The translations under genes were made by a program, and so were the position numbers. A model generated the notes under the pieces. It was not told where the DNA came from and searched no databases. It was given only the letters and a program-made list of their open reading frames with translations. Below, one piece after another: positions 44,894-54,687 of a stretch of DNA of 64,000 nucleotides (position 1 is the first letter of the stretch; each line of letters begins with the position of its first letter). Source of the stretch: DATFNV01 sp963827935 (lineage in GTDB: Bacteria; Planctomycetota; Planctomycetia; Gemmatales; Gemmataceae); contig CAWHCN010000004.1 in assembly GCA_963827935.1 (NCBI GenBank), forward strand, positions 1,736,001 to 1,800,000, in the 5' to 3' direction.

Positions 44894-47601
44894 GAACACT
44901 CCGCGCTCCGGGGCGCATACAGCTCCCCGTCGCGCGTATGCGTCGGCGGCTGGCCAGTTTCGGCGACCTTCGCCAGGTAACCCGAAATGTGCCCGAAGAG
45001 CACCATCAACTCTTTCCAAGAGTTGGTTCGCTCGGTCACGGAAAACAAATACTCGCCCGCGCGGTCCCAACTGGAGAGGGCGGCGGCAGCCCCATTCGCG
45101 AGGAATTCCGCGACGCCCCGCTCGCACCAGGCCCTAACCCGCTCAATCGCGGGTACGTCGGTGTCGGACTCGGCCACCGTGGTGGCGTCGGAGGCATACT
45201 TTACGCCGAGCCGGGGATCCTCGATTCCGCAGGCGTGGCTTGCTCCGAGCAGCACGTTTGCGCGCTCGTAGGCGAACACAGCATCTGCCCTACGTTCGAC
45301 AGCCCTGCGCAACCAAAAGCGGGCGTCCTGGTATCGCTTTGCGAGCAGCAGTTGCCGGCCGATCGTACCGTCAATCAAGAACCGGACGATCGGATCGACG
45401 GACGCGATCTCCGACGCCTGGGTCGCGGTGGCGAGCGCCCCATCGATATCGCGGCAGAATTCGGCCTGCACCGTAATCCTGGCCCGCACGAAGCAAGCCC
45501 AAAGGCTCTCGCATCGCAGGGCGCTCGCCCGCTCGGCAAACTCGGTCAACGCCACGATGACCGTTGGCCAATCCCTCTCGGCGTCACTCTTCGCCTGCTC
45601 TGCCCTCGTGAGCGACTCCGCGACCATAATGCTGCTGACGTGCGAGTCATCGAGCGCCATGGCGCGCGCCCGAACCTCGGCGGGCAGGGCTTCGAGAGTA
45701 TTGAGCCAATCCCGAATGCGGGCCGGAGTGGTGAGTTCGCCCACCAGCATCCAGATCAACTCCTGCAGCGGGAATTCCTCGCTGAGCTCCAGCTGTTGAC
45801 GTTCAGCTCTCCTCTGGGGCCGCCGGCCAGGCCGCTTGGGCGGAGCGGGTTTTTCGAGCTGGAGGAACCGACGCAACCAGGCGCCGACCTCCATCGGGTA
45901 CTTCCGGCCAGCCGCCGCTGCGATGAAGGAAACAGCCCCGCCGACCCCGAACCGCTGGCCCTCGCCCGCAGCCGCGATGAGCGCATCAAAATCGTTGAAC
46001 AAGAAATCAAGGGGCCTCTTGAGCTTGTGGAATAAGGCGATGTGCAATCCACGGACGATCAGTCGCATGTTCAGATCCATTTCGGCAGGGAGGGGGGTTT
46101 CCGTCCAGAGCAGCAAGAGCGCGTCGTCTCTGACCCATTCGGCGTGCTCGTATCCCTCCCTCAGGATCATGATGAGAATGGTGCCCGCCTTGCCGAATTC
46201 GCCACCTTGTTGGTAGTGTGTAATGGCCAGGAACGCCGTGTGCTGGTCCATCTTGCGACTTGCCATGGACTCCGCGAGGGCGAGGTGACAGGCTTGCCTC
46301 ACCGGCCCCGGCAGGTTGTCGCGCCCGACCTGGGTCAGGAGCCCTGAAACGACACACTGCCCGTCAGGCCGCTGCTCGACCCACGAACTGAGAACATCAC
46401 GGAGTCGTTCGCGCGCACCGTCTACCGGAGGCGGTGCGCTCGCAAGCGCATCCACGTCGTCCCACGAGAAGGGCCCCGCGACAAGCGAGAGGCGATACAG
46501 CAGTTGCCGAGTGTTGGGGTCTGGGACGGTCCCGAGCAGCTTCTGATGCACCTCGGTAGCGATGTCGTTTGTGTACGTACCCCGGAAAAGCCCTTCGAGG
46601 CCGTCCCCCGCGAGGACCCAATTGAGGTTCTGCAAATACCGGCAAGCGGCGACCAAGAGGGTCGGGTGCTGGCGTGCTAATGCGTTGATGAGCCGCGCGG
46701 TGGGCCGGACGATCTCCGCCGGCGCGCCGAACGCTGCCAGAACCTCCTCCGCGTCCCGGTCGGTGAATGGCGGTGCGGCGCGGTCGACGGCGAGCCCGTC
46801 GAGTTCTTGGAGAATCCTTTGCGGGACGGTGAACAGGCTGGAACTCAGAACCCTAACGCCGACAGCAGCGCAGGCACGCATAAACGGCGGGACGCGGGAG
46901 GCCAATTGGGGCGACCCTGCTAGATTCGGCAAGTCATCGAGGACCAAGACGGACCCGACGCCCAGCGCTTCGCACGCCGCGCGATACCAGGGCTCGCGGT
47001 GCGGCGGTGGCAACTCGTTGGTGAACGTGAAGCACACCCGCTCCAGGAGCGAACTCGCCCCGGCGTCGTTCAGTCCGGCGAACTGCACCCAGTTAATGGC
47101 CCCACCCAGGGAGTCCGCCAGCAGGCGGGAGAGGAGCGTTTTCCCGCGGCTCGCAGTCCCGTTCAGTGCGAACCAGGTGGCGTCGCTCACGTCGGGCCGG
47201 AGCGCTGTCACCGTGTCGGTTCTTTGGCCAACCCACGACTGGATCGGCGGGGCGTCAAGAATCAGCGCGGGGGCCTGGAACGCGAGCGCCGCGGCGGCCT
47301 GGCTTTGCTGGGCAGGAACGAGGCCACCAGCCGCGGCACCGAGAGCGGGGGGCAGGGCCTGCGCAGCGGCGACCGGCTGCCCGGTCGTCATCAGGGAGGC
47401 GGGGAGGCCGAGGGCAGAAACTGCCTGCGACCCCTTCGTTTGGAGATCGGCAATCTTTCGCTCAATCTCGCGGATTTGGATCGGGACGCTAGGGTCAACG
47501 GTCGCGCCGTAAAGGGCCTCTTGCTTCCGCAGTTCATGCAGGCGGGCGCTGTGGATGCCGATGAGCTCCAGTGTTTCAGCATTGTCAGTGGGCTGGTCCA
47601 T
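44890..47601 (-). CDS. STAND-class NTPase with N-terminal hairpin adaptor and C-terminal helical repeats
   Basis: 903 residues, intact. Residues 12-53 (ELIGIHSARLHELRKQEALY ... IQIREIERKIADLQ) form a short helical hairpin found again at the C-terminus of the cyclase encoded just upstream. An Ala/Gln/Pro linker follows, then the NTPase: Walker A GTASRGKT (148-155), Walker B VLVLDD (218-223), a SSSLF sensor-like strand (about 254-258), and winged-helix-like segments. From about residue 400 the protein is helical and TPR/SARP-like to the end. STAND proteins act as signal-dependent switches and, in bacteria, often as defence sensors. The N-terminal hairpin in such proteins usually recruits an effector. 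Confidence 0.85.
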   Translation of the reverse strand: MDQPTDNAETLELIGIHSARLHELRKQEALYGATVDPSVPIQIREIERKIADLQTKGSQAVSALGLPASLMTTGQPVAAAQALPPALGAAAGGLVPAQQSQAAAALAFQAPALILDAPPIQSWVGQRTDTVTALRPDVSDATWFALNGTASRGKTLLSRLLADSLGGAINWVQFAGLNDAGASSLLERVCFTFTNELPPPHREPWYRAACEALGVGSVLVLDDLPNLAGSPQLASRVPPFMRACAAVGVRVLSSSLFTVPQRILQELDGLAVDRAAPPFTDRDAEEVLAAFGAPAEIVRPTARLINALARQHPTLLVAACRYLQNLNWVLAGDGLEGLFRGTYTNDIATEVHQKLLGTVPDPNTRQLLYRLSLVAGPFSWDDVDALASAPPPVDGARERLRDVLSSWVEQRPDGQCVVSGLLTQVGRDNLPGPVRQACHLALAESMASRKMDQHTAFLAITHYQQGGEFGKAGTILIMILREGYEHAEWVRDDALLLLWTETPLPAEMDLNMRLIVRGLHIALFHKLKRPLDFLFNDFDALIAAAGEGQRFGVGGAVSFIAAAAGRKYPMEVGAWLRRFLQLEKPAPPKRPGRRPQRRAERQQLELSEEFPLQELIWMLVGELTTPARIRDWLNTLEALPAEVRARAMALDDSHVSSIMVAESLTRAEQAKSDAERDWPTVIVALTEFAERASALRCESLWACFVRARITVQAEFCRDIDGALATATQASEIASVDPIVRFLIDGTIGRQLLLAKRYQDARFWLRRAVERRADAVFAYERANVLLGASHACGIEDPRLGVKYASDATTVAESDTDVPAIERVRAWCERGVAEFLANGAAAALSSWDRAGEYLFSVTERTNSWKELMVLFGHISGYLAKVAETGQPPTHTRDGELYAPRSAECS

Positions 47602-47618
47602 CCCCGCGCCTCATCTGC

Positions 47619-48407
47619 TCATGCCTCAAGGTCGGCAAGGACCCGCTTGATGTTGTCGATCTCCATCGTGACGTGCGGCGGCGCGTAGGCACCGAAGAAC
47701 GCAGCCTGCTTCTGGAGAATTTCAAGCCGTTGCCTGTGGATCGCGAGGAGATCGCCCGGAGCCGACCACGTCGGAGCGGCCGGCTTGCCCGTGCCACTCG
47801 GTGCTGCGGCAGCGGCGTCCCAGGGGGCGGGCGCGACGACGCGGCGGCGGTGGGCGCGGAACTTTTCTTCCCGCTTCCCCTCGACGACCTCTTCCGCCCC
47901 ATACCACTTCCGGATATCGGCGGGGAGGTCCGCCCAGGCTTCGGAGCCGATGAGCACTTCGCCGGTCTTGCACGCTCCCTCCAGCCGCACCGCGCTCGCG
48001 ATGGTTGTCCCGGCGAAGTCGAACGTGGTCTTGTAGCCCTTTCCGTGTGCCTCGGGGCGGAGCAGGAGCTTGCCGGTCCAGATGCCGACGCGGAAGTGGC
48101 GCTGAGCCAGCGGGAAATCCTTGCCAAGGTTGTGTTCTTCGGCCGCCTTGTGCAGCATTTCCGCGAATAGCGACGCCTCGGCCGCAGTGTTCAGGGCGAT
48201 GATCGCACCGTCGCCAGTGCCCTTGTAGGGCGGGCTCCCCGGCGTGATCCTCGCGCCGGCGAGCCCGAGGCCAATCAGCTCCTTGATCTGGTCGTTCAAG
48301 GCTCCGATCGCCGTCACGTCGAGGTGCTGCTCCAACTGTTTGCAGATGTCGCTGTAACGCGATAAATCAATAACCACAACGACCTTATCAACAACAGTGC
48401 CGGCCAT
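47619..48407 (-). CDS. Class III nucleotidyl cyclase with C-terminal hairpin adaptor
   Basis: 262 residues, intact. The cyclase domain has metal-binding Asp14 (VVVVIDLSRYSD) and Asp66 (KGTGDGAIIAL), HFRVGIWTGKL, and TFDFAGTTIASAVRLEGAC. In the last motif the usual catalytic Asn of VNxAaR is replaced by Ala (IAS), while Arg and the base-selecting Lys62 and Asp (in FDFAG) remain. A Pro/Ala linker leads to residues 220-262 (LLAIHRQRLEILQKQAAFFG, then PPHVTMEIDNIKRVLADLEA), the hairpin shared with the STAND protein. The gap to that gene is 17 bp. Output could be cAMP or another cyclic nucleotide, or a regulatory non-catalytic role. Confidence 0.85.
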   Translation of the reverse strand: MAGTVVDKVVVVIDLSRYSDICKQLEQHLDVTAIGALNDQIKELIGLGLAGARITPGSPPYKGTGDGAIIALNTAAEASLFAEMLHKAAEEHNLGKDFPLAQRHFRVGIWTGKLLLRPEAHGKGYKTTFDFAGTTIASAVRLEGACKTGEVLIGSEAWADLPADIRKWYGAEEVVEGKREEKFRAHRRRVVAPAPWDAAAAAPSGTGKPAAPTWSAPGDLLAIHRQRLEILQKQAAFFGAYAPPHVTMEIDNIKRVLADLEA

Positions 48408-48814
48408 GCCATCTCCGCTTAGCTCTTGATGCCGCCAGTCCCAGGCGCATCAGATTATTATATCGAAACTGGGGCCCTACGGCGTACCTGAAAGCCAGGA
48501 TCTGATTCGAGCGTTGAAAACCTGCCCGCGTCGGTCACATCAACATCCGGAAGCAAGCCGATGTCCGTAGCCTGCGTCGGTCCGACACACGCCCGACACA
48601 CCGATGCGCGAAACGCGCATAGCCCAGTTCAAAACTACCATCGCGGTGATGAGGTCACGGTCAGCGACGACAATTACGCACTCCGTCTTGCTCTATGCAC
48701 GCGTCGCCCACCCCCGGCCTGCCCGCATGAGCCTGCTTACCAAAACCAAAGCGGACACCGCATCGAACGCGCCCCGGCATGTCGAAGGCTACCGTTCTAC
48801 TCCGGTAGCGCGGA
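48408..48814. other. Intergenic stretch upstream of the cyclase operon
   Basis: About 400 bases with no gene that I can support. It holds the probable cyclase promoter at its left end and otherwise nothing recognisable. Confidence 0.4.
48457..48462 (-). promoter_or_regulatory. Probable -10 of the cyclase-STAND operon
   Basis: Minus strand TATAAT, about 50 nt before the cyclase ATG (48407). The -35 region is poorly conserved, which could mean an activator is needed. Confidence 0.45.
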
Positions 48815-49354
48815 TCAGAATCCTCGGGCCGGGCGGACAAAGGCCGGCGCGTTCTTCGTCAGCCATTCCCGCTGCTCCTCCTGCGACTCGAATTCCGCCA
48901 CGTCGATTTTGTCGATGGTCGGTCCCCCCTCCCCCACGCGGCGCAACTCCTCTTCGTCCATCTCCCTCACCCACAGGATGCGATGGCGTTGCAGGCCGCG
49001 GTCGGTCAGGTTGATCGTCTGGTTGACCAGCATATCGAGGTTGCTGCCGCGGATCAGCACCAGCGTCACCAGGTCGCCGGTGAACTTGAGCAACAGCCCG
49101 GCCGAGGGGTTGTGCCGCCAGGGACCCAACCAGCTGTACGGGAACCAGTCGCTGTTGCCGTCGCGGAAGCGGAACTCCACCGCGAGCGCGCATTCACGCA
49201 GGCCACGCAGGTAGCCAAACGCGGCGCAGGAGTCCTCGTCGGCTGCTGCCTTCTCCGGAAGCTGCTCCTTGACTTTCCCCTTATACCAGTCGGCCCTTGC
49301 CGCGAGATGCGGGTGAGCCGTTTGGACATCGGTGACTTCGTCGTTATCGGACAT
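48815..49354 (-). CDS. Hypothetical protein downstream of the first relaxase
   Basis: 179 residues: an acidic N-terminus, DWYKGKVKEQLPEKAAADEDSCAAFGYLRGL, CALAVEFRFRDGNSDWFPYSWLGPWRHNPSAGLLLKFTGDLVTLVLIRGSNLD, RHRILWVREMDEEELRR and IDVAEFESQEEQREWL. It is a compact, Trp-rich soluble protein. Same strand as the relaxase ending at 49393, gap 38 bp. No family recognised. Confidence 0.65.
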   Translation of the reverse strand: MSDNDEVTDVQTAHPHLAARADWYKGKVKEQLPEKAAADEDSCAAFGYLRGLRECALAVEFRFRDGNSDWFPYSWLGPWRHNPSAGLLLKFTGDLVTLVLIRGSNLDMLVNQTINLTDRGLQRHRILWVREMDEEELRRVGEGGPTIDKIDVAEFESQEEQREWLTKNAPAFVRPARGF

Positions 49355-49392
49355 GACCCATCTCCCTCTGCAAGTGTAGTGCCAGGTGACGC

Positions 49393-52050
49393 TCAGGCTG
49401 CGCGTTGCCCGTGCGTCTGGCCGAATGTCGCCTGCCGCCGCACAAAGGCAAGGTGCTTGTGCAGACGCTGCCGCAACGGCAGTCTGCGCCGTTTTGTCTG
49501 CGCGAACTCCGTCGCCGACAGCGGCTCGTCCGGCCGTTCCACCGCCTTGAGCAGTTCCCTCTTGTCGTCGGTGAAGACCAGCGCCTGCTCCCTTCCGCGT
49601 GACACCGACACGTAGAACTGCCGGCGGTTCGAGGCCGGGAAGGACAGGCTCGACTGGCCGATGAAGACCTTGTCCACCGTTTTCCCCTGGCTGGCATGGC
49701 TGGTCACGACATAGCCGTGGGCCAGGTGGCCGAACTCCCGGGCGATCACCCAGCCGCGATCAATGACCGGATCGCCCTGCGGCGTGAAACCCCTGACCGT
49801 GAACAGTGACCCGTTGCGCAAGGCATGCTTGCCGTCCCTGGTCTTGCCGTTGGCGGTGATGCGGACGCGGTCGCCGACGGCCAGGGTGAGCTGTGCCGGC
49901 CGGTAGACCTCGAAACGCTCGGCGTATTGCAAAGGCAGCTTCTCCCCCTCGGCAACGACCAGGCGTGAGCCGTTCTTGTGGCCGGGCGCGTTCTGGTGGA
50001 ACTGCAGCATGTCGCCCGGATCGATAGGTCGCCGCGTCGGCTTTCTGGGCATCGGTCAGGTGCGCCGGCACCCAGGCAGCCAACGTGTGCTCTTCCCCGA
50101 GCTTGCCCTCCTGCCTTCAGGGCGGCGCGGATGGTGCCGGTGACACGCTCGGCCTCGGCGTGCGTGGGGCTGACCACCAGCGCCGACTTGCTTTCGCCGT
50201 TACGCTTCTTCTCTCGGACTGCCGCCAGGTAGGCGGCGGCCAGCACGCTGGTAGCGGTCGGCATCGGACACCTCCCTGATCCAGCCCAGCCGGTCCAGCT
50301 CGGCGAAGCCCTCCGCCGTCCTGCCCTCGACTCAGCGCCTGCGCCGCCTTGCGGTAATCGCCTGACTGGCGCATGATCTCCGTTACCTCGGCGACCGGCA
50401 GCCCGGCCTTCTCTTCGAGCAGCTTCAGCGGCTCGCCGGCGGCAACGGAGCGGTGCTGCTTGCGGTCGCCGACCAGGACGATGCGCGCCGTCCACCCGCA
50501 GGGCTGCATCGAAGAGCAAGCAGCATGTCGCGCGTGCCGAGCTGGCTTGCCTCATCGACCAGCACCACCCCGCCGCGGGCTGACTCCTGCATCTTCTCGT
50601 CCCTGAGGAAGCGGGCGATGGTGTCGGCACTGGCGAAGCCGGCCTCCTCGCGCAACACGCCGCGGCTGGCATCGACGCTCTGCGCCAGGGCGACGACCGG
50701 CCGGCCGGCAGCGGCCAGGGCTTCGCCGATCTCCTGCTCCAGCGTCGTCTTGCCGGTGCCGGCGGCGCCGCGGACGAGCGTCACCAGGTCGCGCGAGCCG
50801 AGGACGTGCCGCACTGCCGCCCTCTGCCCGTCGTTAAGCCACTCTCGGGTAATCGGCCGCTCGGGATCGCCCAGCGGACGGAATCGGCCCCGGCCCAGGC
50901 GGGCGAAGGCAATCAGGCGGGACTCGGCAGCCAGCATGTCTTTCGTCGTCGCCATCGCCCGGCCGTCCTGATCGCCCCGTATCAGGGGACGACGCTGTCA
51001 GCTCGCGTTTGACGCCCTCGACGGTGACGGTGCCGATGCCGCGCTTCAGTGCTTCGGTGAGGAGCTTCCGCTCGGGCACGACGGCCTCGCGCACGAAGCT
51101 ATGTTCCAGGGCGTAATCGACCGCCAGTCGCTCCCCTTGCACCGGCCGGGCGCAGGGCATCTCTCGGCGATGCGTCGCCGCCAGGGCCTGCCGTTCCGGG
51201 TCAGTCAGTTGATTCTCCCAGTGCTTGCGCAGCTCGTCCCAGCCCAATTCGTGGTTCTTTTTCTCGCGCGTCTCGGCCGCCAGCTCCGCTTTGCGCTTCG
51301 GGTCGGTGATGCCGCGCTCTGCCGCCGTCTGTTCAATTACCTCCGTCCGCCGCGAGAATCGCTTGATGGACATTCGCCGGCACTCCCGCGATCTCAAAAT
51401 CATCCCGCTTGCGCTCGATGCCGAAGCCGAGGTCCTGCAACTTGCCGGCCAGGCGCACGCGGAATGCCGCCTGGAAGTAGGGAGCATCACGCTTCAGATC
51501 GCGGAACTGGCCGGCCTTGCAACGACCCTCCTGATCGTCCCAGGTGGCGTTGAAGACGAAGCAGTGCGCATGCAACTGCGGGTCGGGCACGCCGTCCACC
51601 GGCCGCGAGGTGGTGTGGATGAACTCCGCCCAGACCATGTTGCCGGTGAGGCGGTCCTCATCCTTGCCGGCTTGACGCACACGCGTCTTCATCTCGGACT
51701 TCGATCTCGCGCATGGTTTCATCGACGGCGGCCCGGAAGGCAGCGAGTATCTCGCGGTCGCCGGTCAGGGCGTAGAGCAGCGATACCGACTTGGGCACCG
51801 AGAAGGTGAAGTCGTAACCCACCGTCCGCTCCGACCGCGTCCGGACGGTGAGCGGCTTGCCGTCGCGCGGATCGAGGTTGTCGCACAGTCGGTCGAAGGA
51901 CTCCTTGTCCACGACCCCTTGCAGGCCGAGCCTCTCTGCCGCCCGGCCGCCCCAGGAGCCAATGATCTCCTGCCCCTCGCTGTAATAGTCAGCGCTGCCG
52001 TAGTATCTCTTGGCGCCCTGGGAACTGTCCTGTTGCGTGATGCGGAGCAT
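49393..52050 (-). CDS. MobF relaxase/TraI-like helicase, copy 1, many frameshifts
   Basis: ATG 52050. The relaxase domain has SYDY-like YYGSADYYSEGQE (catalytic Tyr region), LTVRTRSERTVGYDFTFSVPKSVSLLYAL, RLTGNMVWAEFIH and PDPQLHAHCFVFN (His cluster). Helicase: Walker A RGAAGTGKTTL, Walker B VVLVDEASQLGTRDML, ARIVLVGDRKQH and C-terminal AHGYVVTSHASQGKTVDKVFIG, FYVSVSRGREQALVFTDD. At least seven breaks split it, with fragments in all frames. It nicks and unwinds plasmid or conjugative DNA. Whether it is inactive or only mis-assembled cannot be told from sequence. Confidence 0.85.
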
Positions 52051-52772
52051 GCGAAATCATATGCACGTCCAATTTGCAGATTTCAAGAGTGCGGTCGCAC
52101 ACGGCCGGCGGCGTTCCCTCCGCCCGACGCAGCGATTGGCCATCACCGGCCATCGCTGTCGTCCCAGCATCGTTGCCACATTCCTTAACGGGCACGCTCG
52201 GTGACCGGTCACCGCCCTCCCATCCGCGCCTGCCAGGCCGTACCCTTCGGCACCATTCACCCCTTGCCAGACTGTTCGCGTCCCATATTCGGCGGGGCCG
52301 AGCGGTCGCTTGGGAGCCGTCGCTTCACCCGTCCGTTGCCAAGTGCGGGCTGGCCCGGTGACGTTGCGTTTCCCCTCCCTCCATCCGCGGCTGACGTGCC
52401 ATCCCGGGCGCCCGCCTGCCGCTGACGCCTTGCCGCCTCTGTCCCGCGCCGGGATGCATCGAGGACCTGGCGCTTTGCCGCCGAGCGTCTCCGGGTGCCG
52501 ATGTCGGGACATGCCGTCTCCCTCATTTTCGTCCGCCCCCTTCCTGTGGCCATACTCACGGCACTTATGAAGCCGTCGCCGGGCCGGTAAATCACCGGCT
52601 TCCGTTGCGAAACGGCGTCTCGCTACGTCGCTGGCGCTCCTATCTCGCCAATGCCGTTTCGTTCTCACCCGGCGATTGACCGTCGCAAGAACTCCCGGAC
52701 TAGCCGGCTTCTTTGGGCGTGCCGTAAGGCCCCAGGGTGGGGCCGGAAACCTAAAGGAAGGAGACCAACACC
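52051..52772. other. Gene-free stretch between relaxase 1 and the small-gene string
   Basis: About 720 bases with no supported gene. As the divergent intergenic region next to a relaxase start, it is a likely place for an origin of transfer and promoters, but I see no clear inverted-repeat nic site. Confidence 0.35.
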
Positions 52773-53036
52773 ATGTCACAACCAGCACACAAGATACGCC
52801 GCGGGACCCTGCAAGTCACGATCTGGCGCAATTCCGGCGAGAAAGGCACCTGGTACAGCGTCATACCGAGCCGGGGCTACAAACAAGGCGACGATGCCTG
52901 GAAAGAGACCGACAGCCTCAACTCCGACGACCTGCTCCCGATGGCCAAGCTCCTCGACCTGGCGGACACCTGGATCATGCACCAGCAGCAGGCCGACGCC
53001 AAGGCTCGCAAGCAAGCCGCTTCCACGGCCGCCTGA
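52773..53036 (+). CDS. Small conserved plasmid-type protein
   Basis: 87 residues, GGAAGGAG site. RRGTLQVTIWRNSGEKGTWYSVIPSRGYKQGDDAWKETDSLNSDDLLPMAKLLDLADTWI, ending in an Ala/Lys-rich tail. The WxNxGEKGxWY pattern is typical of single-strand DNA-binding-like small proteins on planctomycete plasmids. First gene of the string. Confidence 0.65.
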   Translation: MSQPAHKIRRGTLQVTIWRNSGEKGTWYSVIPSRGYKQGDDAWKETDSLNSDDLLPMAKLLDLADTWIMHQQQADAKARKQAASTAA

Positions 53037-53104
53037 GCTATCCCATGCACATCAACCTGGGCGGGCGCTTAAGGCCCGCCCACAATCTGGAAAGGACACC
53101 GACC

Positions 53105-53266
53105 ATGCAGCACAACCCAATAGACATCAACTCCGAATTACTCCGCGTTATCACCGCCATCGAGGAATTCGACGGAGCCTGCGATCCCGCCTTCGACAAC
53201 GACCTGGACGAGCTGGAACGGCAATTCGCCGAACTCCGCCTCAGCCGCGCCCGTGACCTGAATTGA
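53105..53266 (+). CDS. Very small hypothetical protein
   Basis: 53 residues from ATG 53105: NPIDINSELLRVITAIEEFDGACDPAFDNDLDELERQFAELRLSRA. An acidic helical hairpin. Plausible because it has a GGA-type site and sits in a string of small genes. Confidence 0.5.
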   Translation: MQHNPIDINSELLRVITAIEEFDGACDPAFDNDLDELERQFAELRLSRARDLN

Positions 53267-53277
53267 CGGACGCGACC

Positions 53278-53820
53278 ATGCACCATCTCATGCTTGTCAC
53301 TTTGTCGCTGCCCGACGGCGGCAACTCTGAAGACGCACGCGATTCCGCTTATGACCTGCTGATGAACGACGACAGTTTCGTTGGCGAGGGCGGTCGTTTC
53401 GGCTCTCCGCTTTCCGATTGGTTCGTCATAGGTGGCCGTTGGAGCGGGCTTCTGCGAAAAACCCTGCTCGGTCAGCCTTACAAGGACGCCCTTGAGCAGG
53501 ATTTCCCTGAGTTCACAAAGGGCTACTTTCCTTCGACCCTCGTGGAACAGCGCAAGGCCGGACTCGACCGACTTTGGCAGCGTCTTGGCGGCACCGGCAC
53601 GCACCCACTGTCACGAAGCGGCTACGACCACTATGGCGCGCACGACGACGCCATGCTCGTTGATCCAATCCTCTACGAGCACTTCCTGAAGCCATATGCC
53701 GGAACTGCGGAAAACCTCGGGGACGATAAGCTCCCCGATTTCGCTGACCTGGACCGCGACGAAGTCGATGAAACCTGCATCGGTCGCAAATGGCTCGTCG
53801 TCGTCGATTACCACAACTAA
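53278..53820 (+). CDS. Hypothetical protein (180 residues)
   Basis: Start ATG 53278: HHLMLVTLSLPDGGNSEDARDSAYDLLMNDDSFVGEGGRFGSPLSDWFVIGGRWSGLL. The same pattern (LLxDxxF, SDWFVIGGRWSG) is known in phage- and plasmid-borne hypothetical proteins. The C-terminus has a Tyr/Asp-rich region and KWLVVVDYHN. Same strand as the neighbours. Confidence 0.6.
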   Translation: MHHLMLVTLSLPDGGNSEDARDSAYDLLMNDDSFVGEGGRFGSPLSDWFVIGGRWSGLLRKTLLGQPYKDALEQDFPEFTKGYFPSTLVEQRKAGLDRLWQRLGGTGTHPLSRSGYDHYGAHDDAMLVDPILYEHFLKPYAGTAENLGDDKLPDFADLDRDEVDETCIGRKWLVVVDYHN

Positions 53821-53840
53821 CCAACGAAAGGAACCAAACC

Positions 53841-54206
53841 ATGACTCTCAAACTCAACGTGCATGAAACGCTTCAGGCGATTCGCGACGCGAATATCACG
53901 GCATCGGCCAAGATCGCTATCGACGACCTGCTGCGAGAAGTTGAACCCGACACTGAATTGCAGATCAGGCTCGACGAGCTTCTGGAACGCAACCGCCTGA
54001 TCACCCACACGTGGTGTATCGACGACGTGCGTGAAATACGCGCGGATCTGAACGACGACCAGGCCTGGGAAGTGCTTCAGATGACCGCGAAGTACCAGGA
54101 CTCCGAGTTGGGCATCAGCTGGCAAACCCTCCAAGTCCGAGCCGACGACCTGTTTCCCGAGCCGGACGATGGGGGCGAACCAGACGCCGAAGGGAGGCAG
54201 CCATGA
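53841..54206 (+). CDS. Hypothetical protein (121 residues)
   Basis: Start ATG 53841 after a GAAAGGAACC site: LKLNVHETLQAIRDANITASAKIAIDDLLREVEPDTELQIRLDELLERNRLITHTWCIDDVREIRADLNDDQAWEVLQ. Helical, acidic. Shares ATGA with the next gene, implying translational coupling. Confidence 0.6.
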   Translation: MTLKLNVHETLQAIRDANITASAKIAIDDLLREVEPDTELQIRLDELLERNRLITHTWCIDDVREIRADLNDDQAWEVLQMTAKYQDSELGISWQTLQVRADDLFPEPDDGGEPDAEGRQP

Positions 54207-54466
54207 AGCTCAGCCTCATTGCGTCCGCCCATCACCGCAACGGCGTTGCCGGCGCGCCCTTCGACGTAGCGATCTTCAAGGAACGCGGCCGCGCCGCCGA
54301 CCGCAAGCTGGCGGTGCTGTTCGACGCACCCGGCCATTGCGCTGTCCTCGACCTCGCACTGCTGACCGCGGGCGACATCGCCTTCGGCTCGAATTCCTGG
54401 CGCGGCGACGACTACGAGCCGCATTTACGCCAAGCCATCGAACAGCGCGACCGGAGGCAGTCATGA
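54203..54466 (+). CDS. Hypothetical protein (87 residues)
   Basis: KLSLIASAHHRNGVAGAPFDVAIFKERGRAADRKLAVLFDAPGHCAVLDLALLTAGDIAFGSNSWRGDDYEPHLRQAI. This pattern (HHRNGVxGxPFxVxxF) matches small proteins next to plasmid methylase genes. Overlaps both neighbours by ATGA. Confidence 0.6.
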   Translation: MKLSLIASAHHRNGVAGAPFDVAIFKERGRAADRKLAVLFDAPGHCAVLDLALLTAGDIAFGSNSWRGDDYEPHLRQAIEQRDRRQS

Positions 54467-54687
54467 ACTGCGAACCCACGATCCGCGAGCGCGTCGAGCG
54501 ATGCCGCGGCGCCCTCATCGGGTATGCCGATGATGGGCTCTTCACCGGGCTCATCGACCTCCTGGCCGACGCCATGCACTGGTGCGACGACACCGGTGAG
54601 GACTTCCACAACGCCCTCTGCGTGGCCGGAAAGCACTACCTCGCCGAACTCAACAACGAGCAAACCGAAGAAAGGAGACTCACATGA
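54463..54687 (+). CDS. Hypothetical protein (74 residues)
   Basis: NCEPTIRERVERCRGALIGYADDGLFTGLIDLLADAMHWCDDTGEDFHNALCVAGKHYLAELN. Helical; its end overlaps the methyltransferase start by ATGA. No family recognised. Confidence 0.55.
   Translation: MNCEPTIRERVERCRGALIGYADDGLFTGLIDLLADAMHWCDDTGEDFHNALCVAGKHYLAELNNEQTEERRLT

Noticed and set aside
52057..52788. Minus-strand 243-codon frame between relaxase 1 and the small-gene string
   Set aside because: Arg/Ala/Gly-rich, no domain, covers the likely divergent promoter region.
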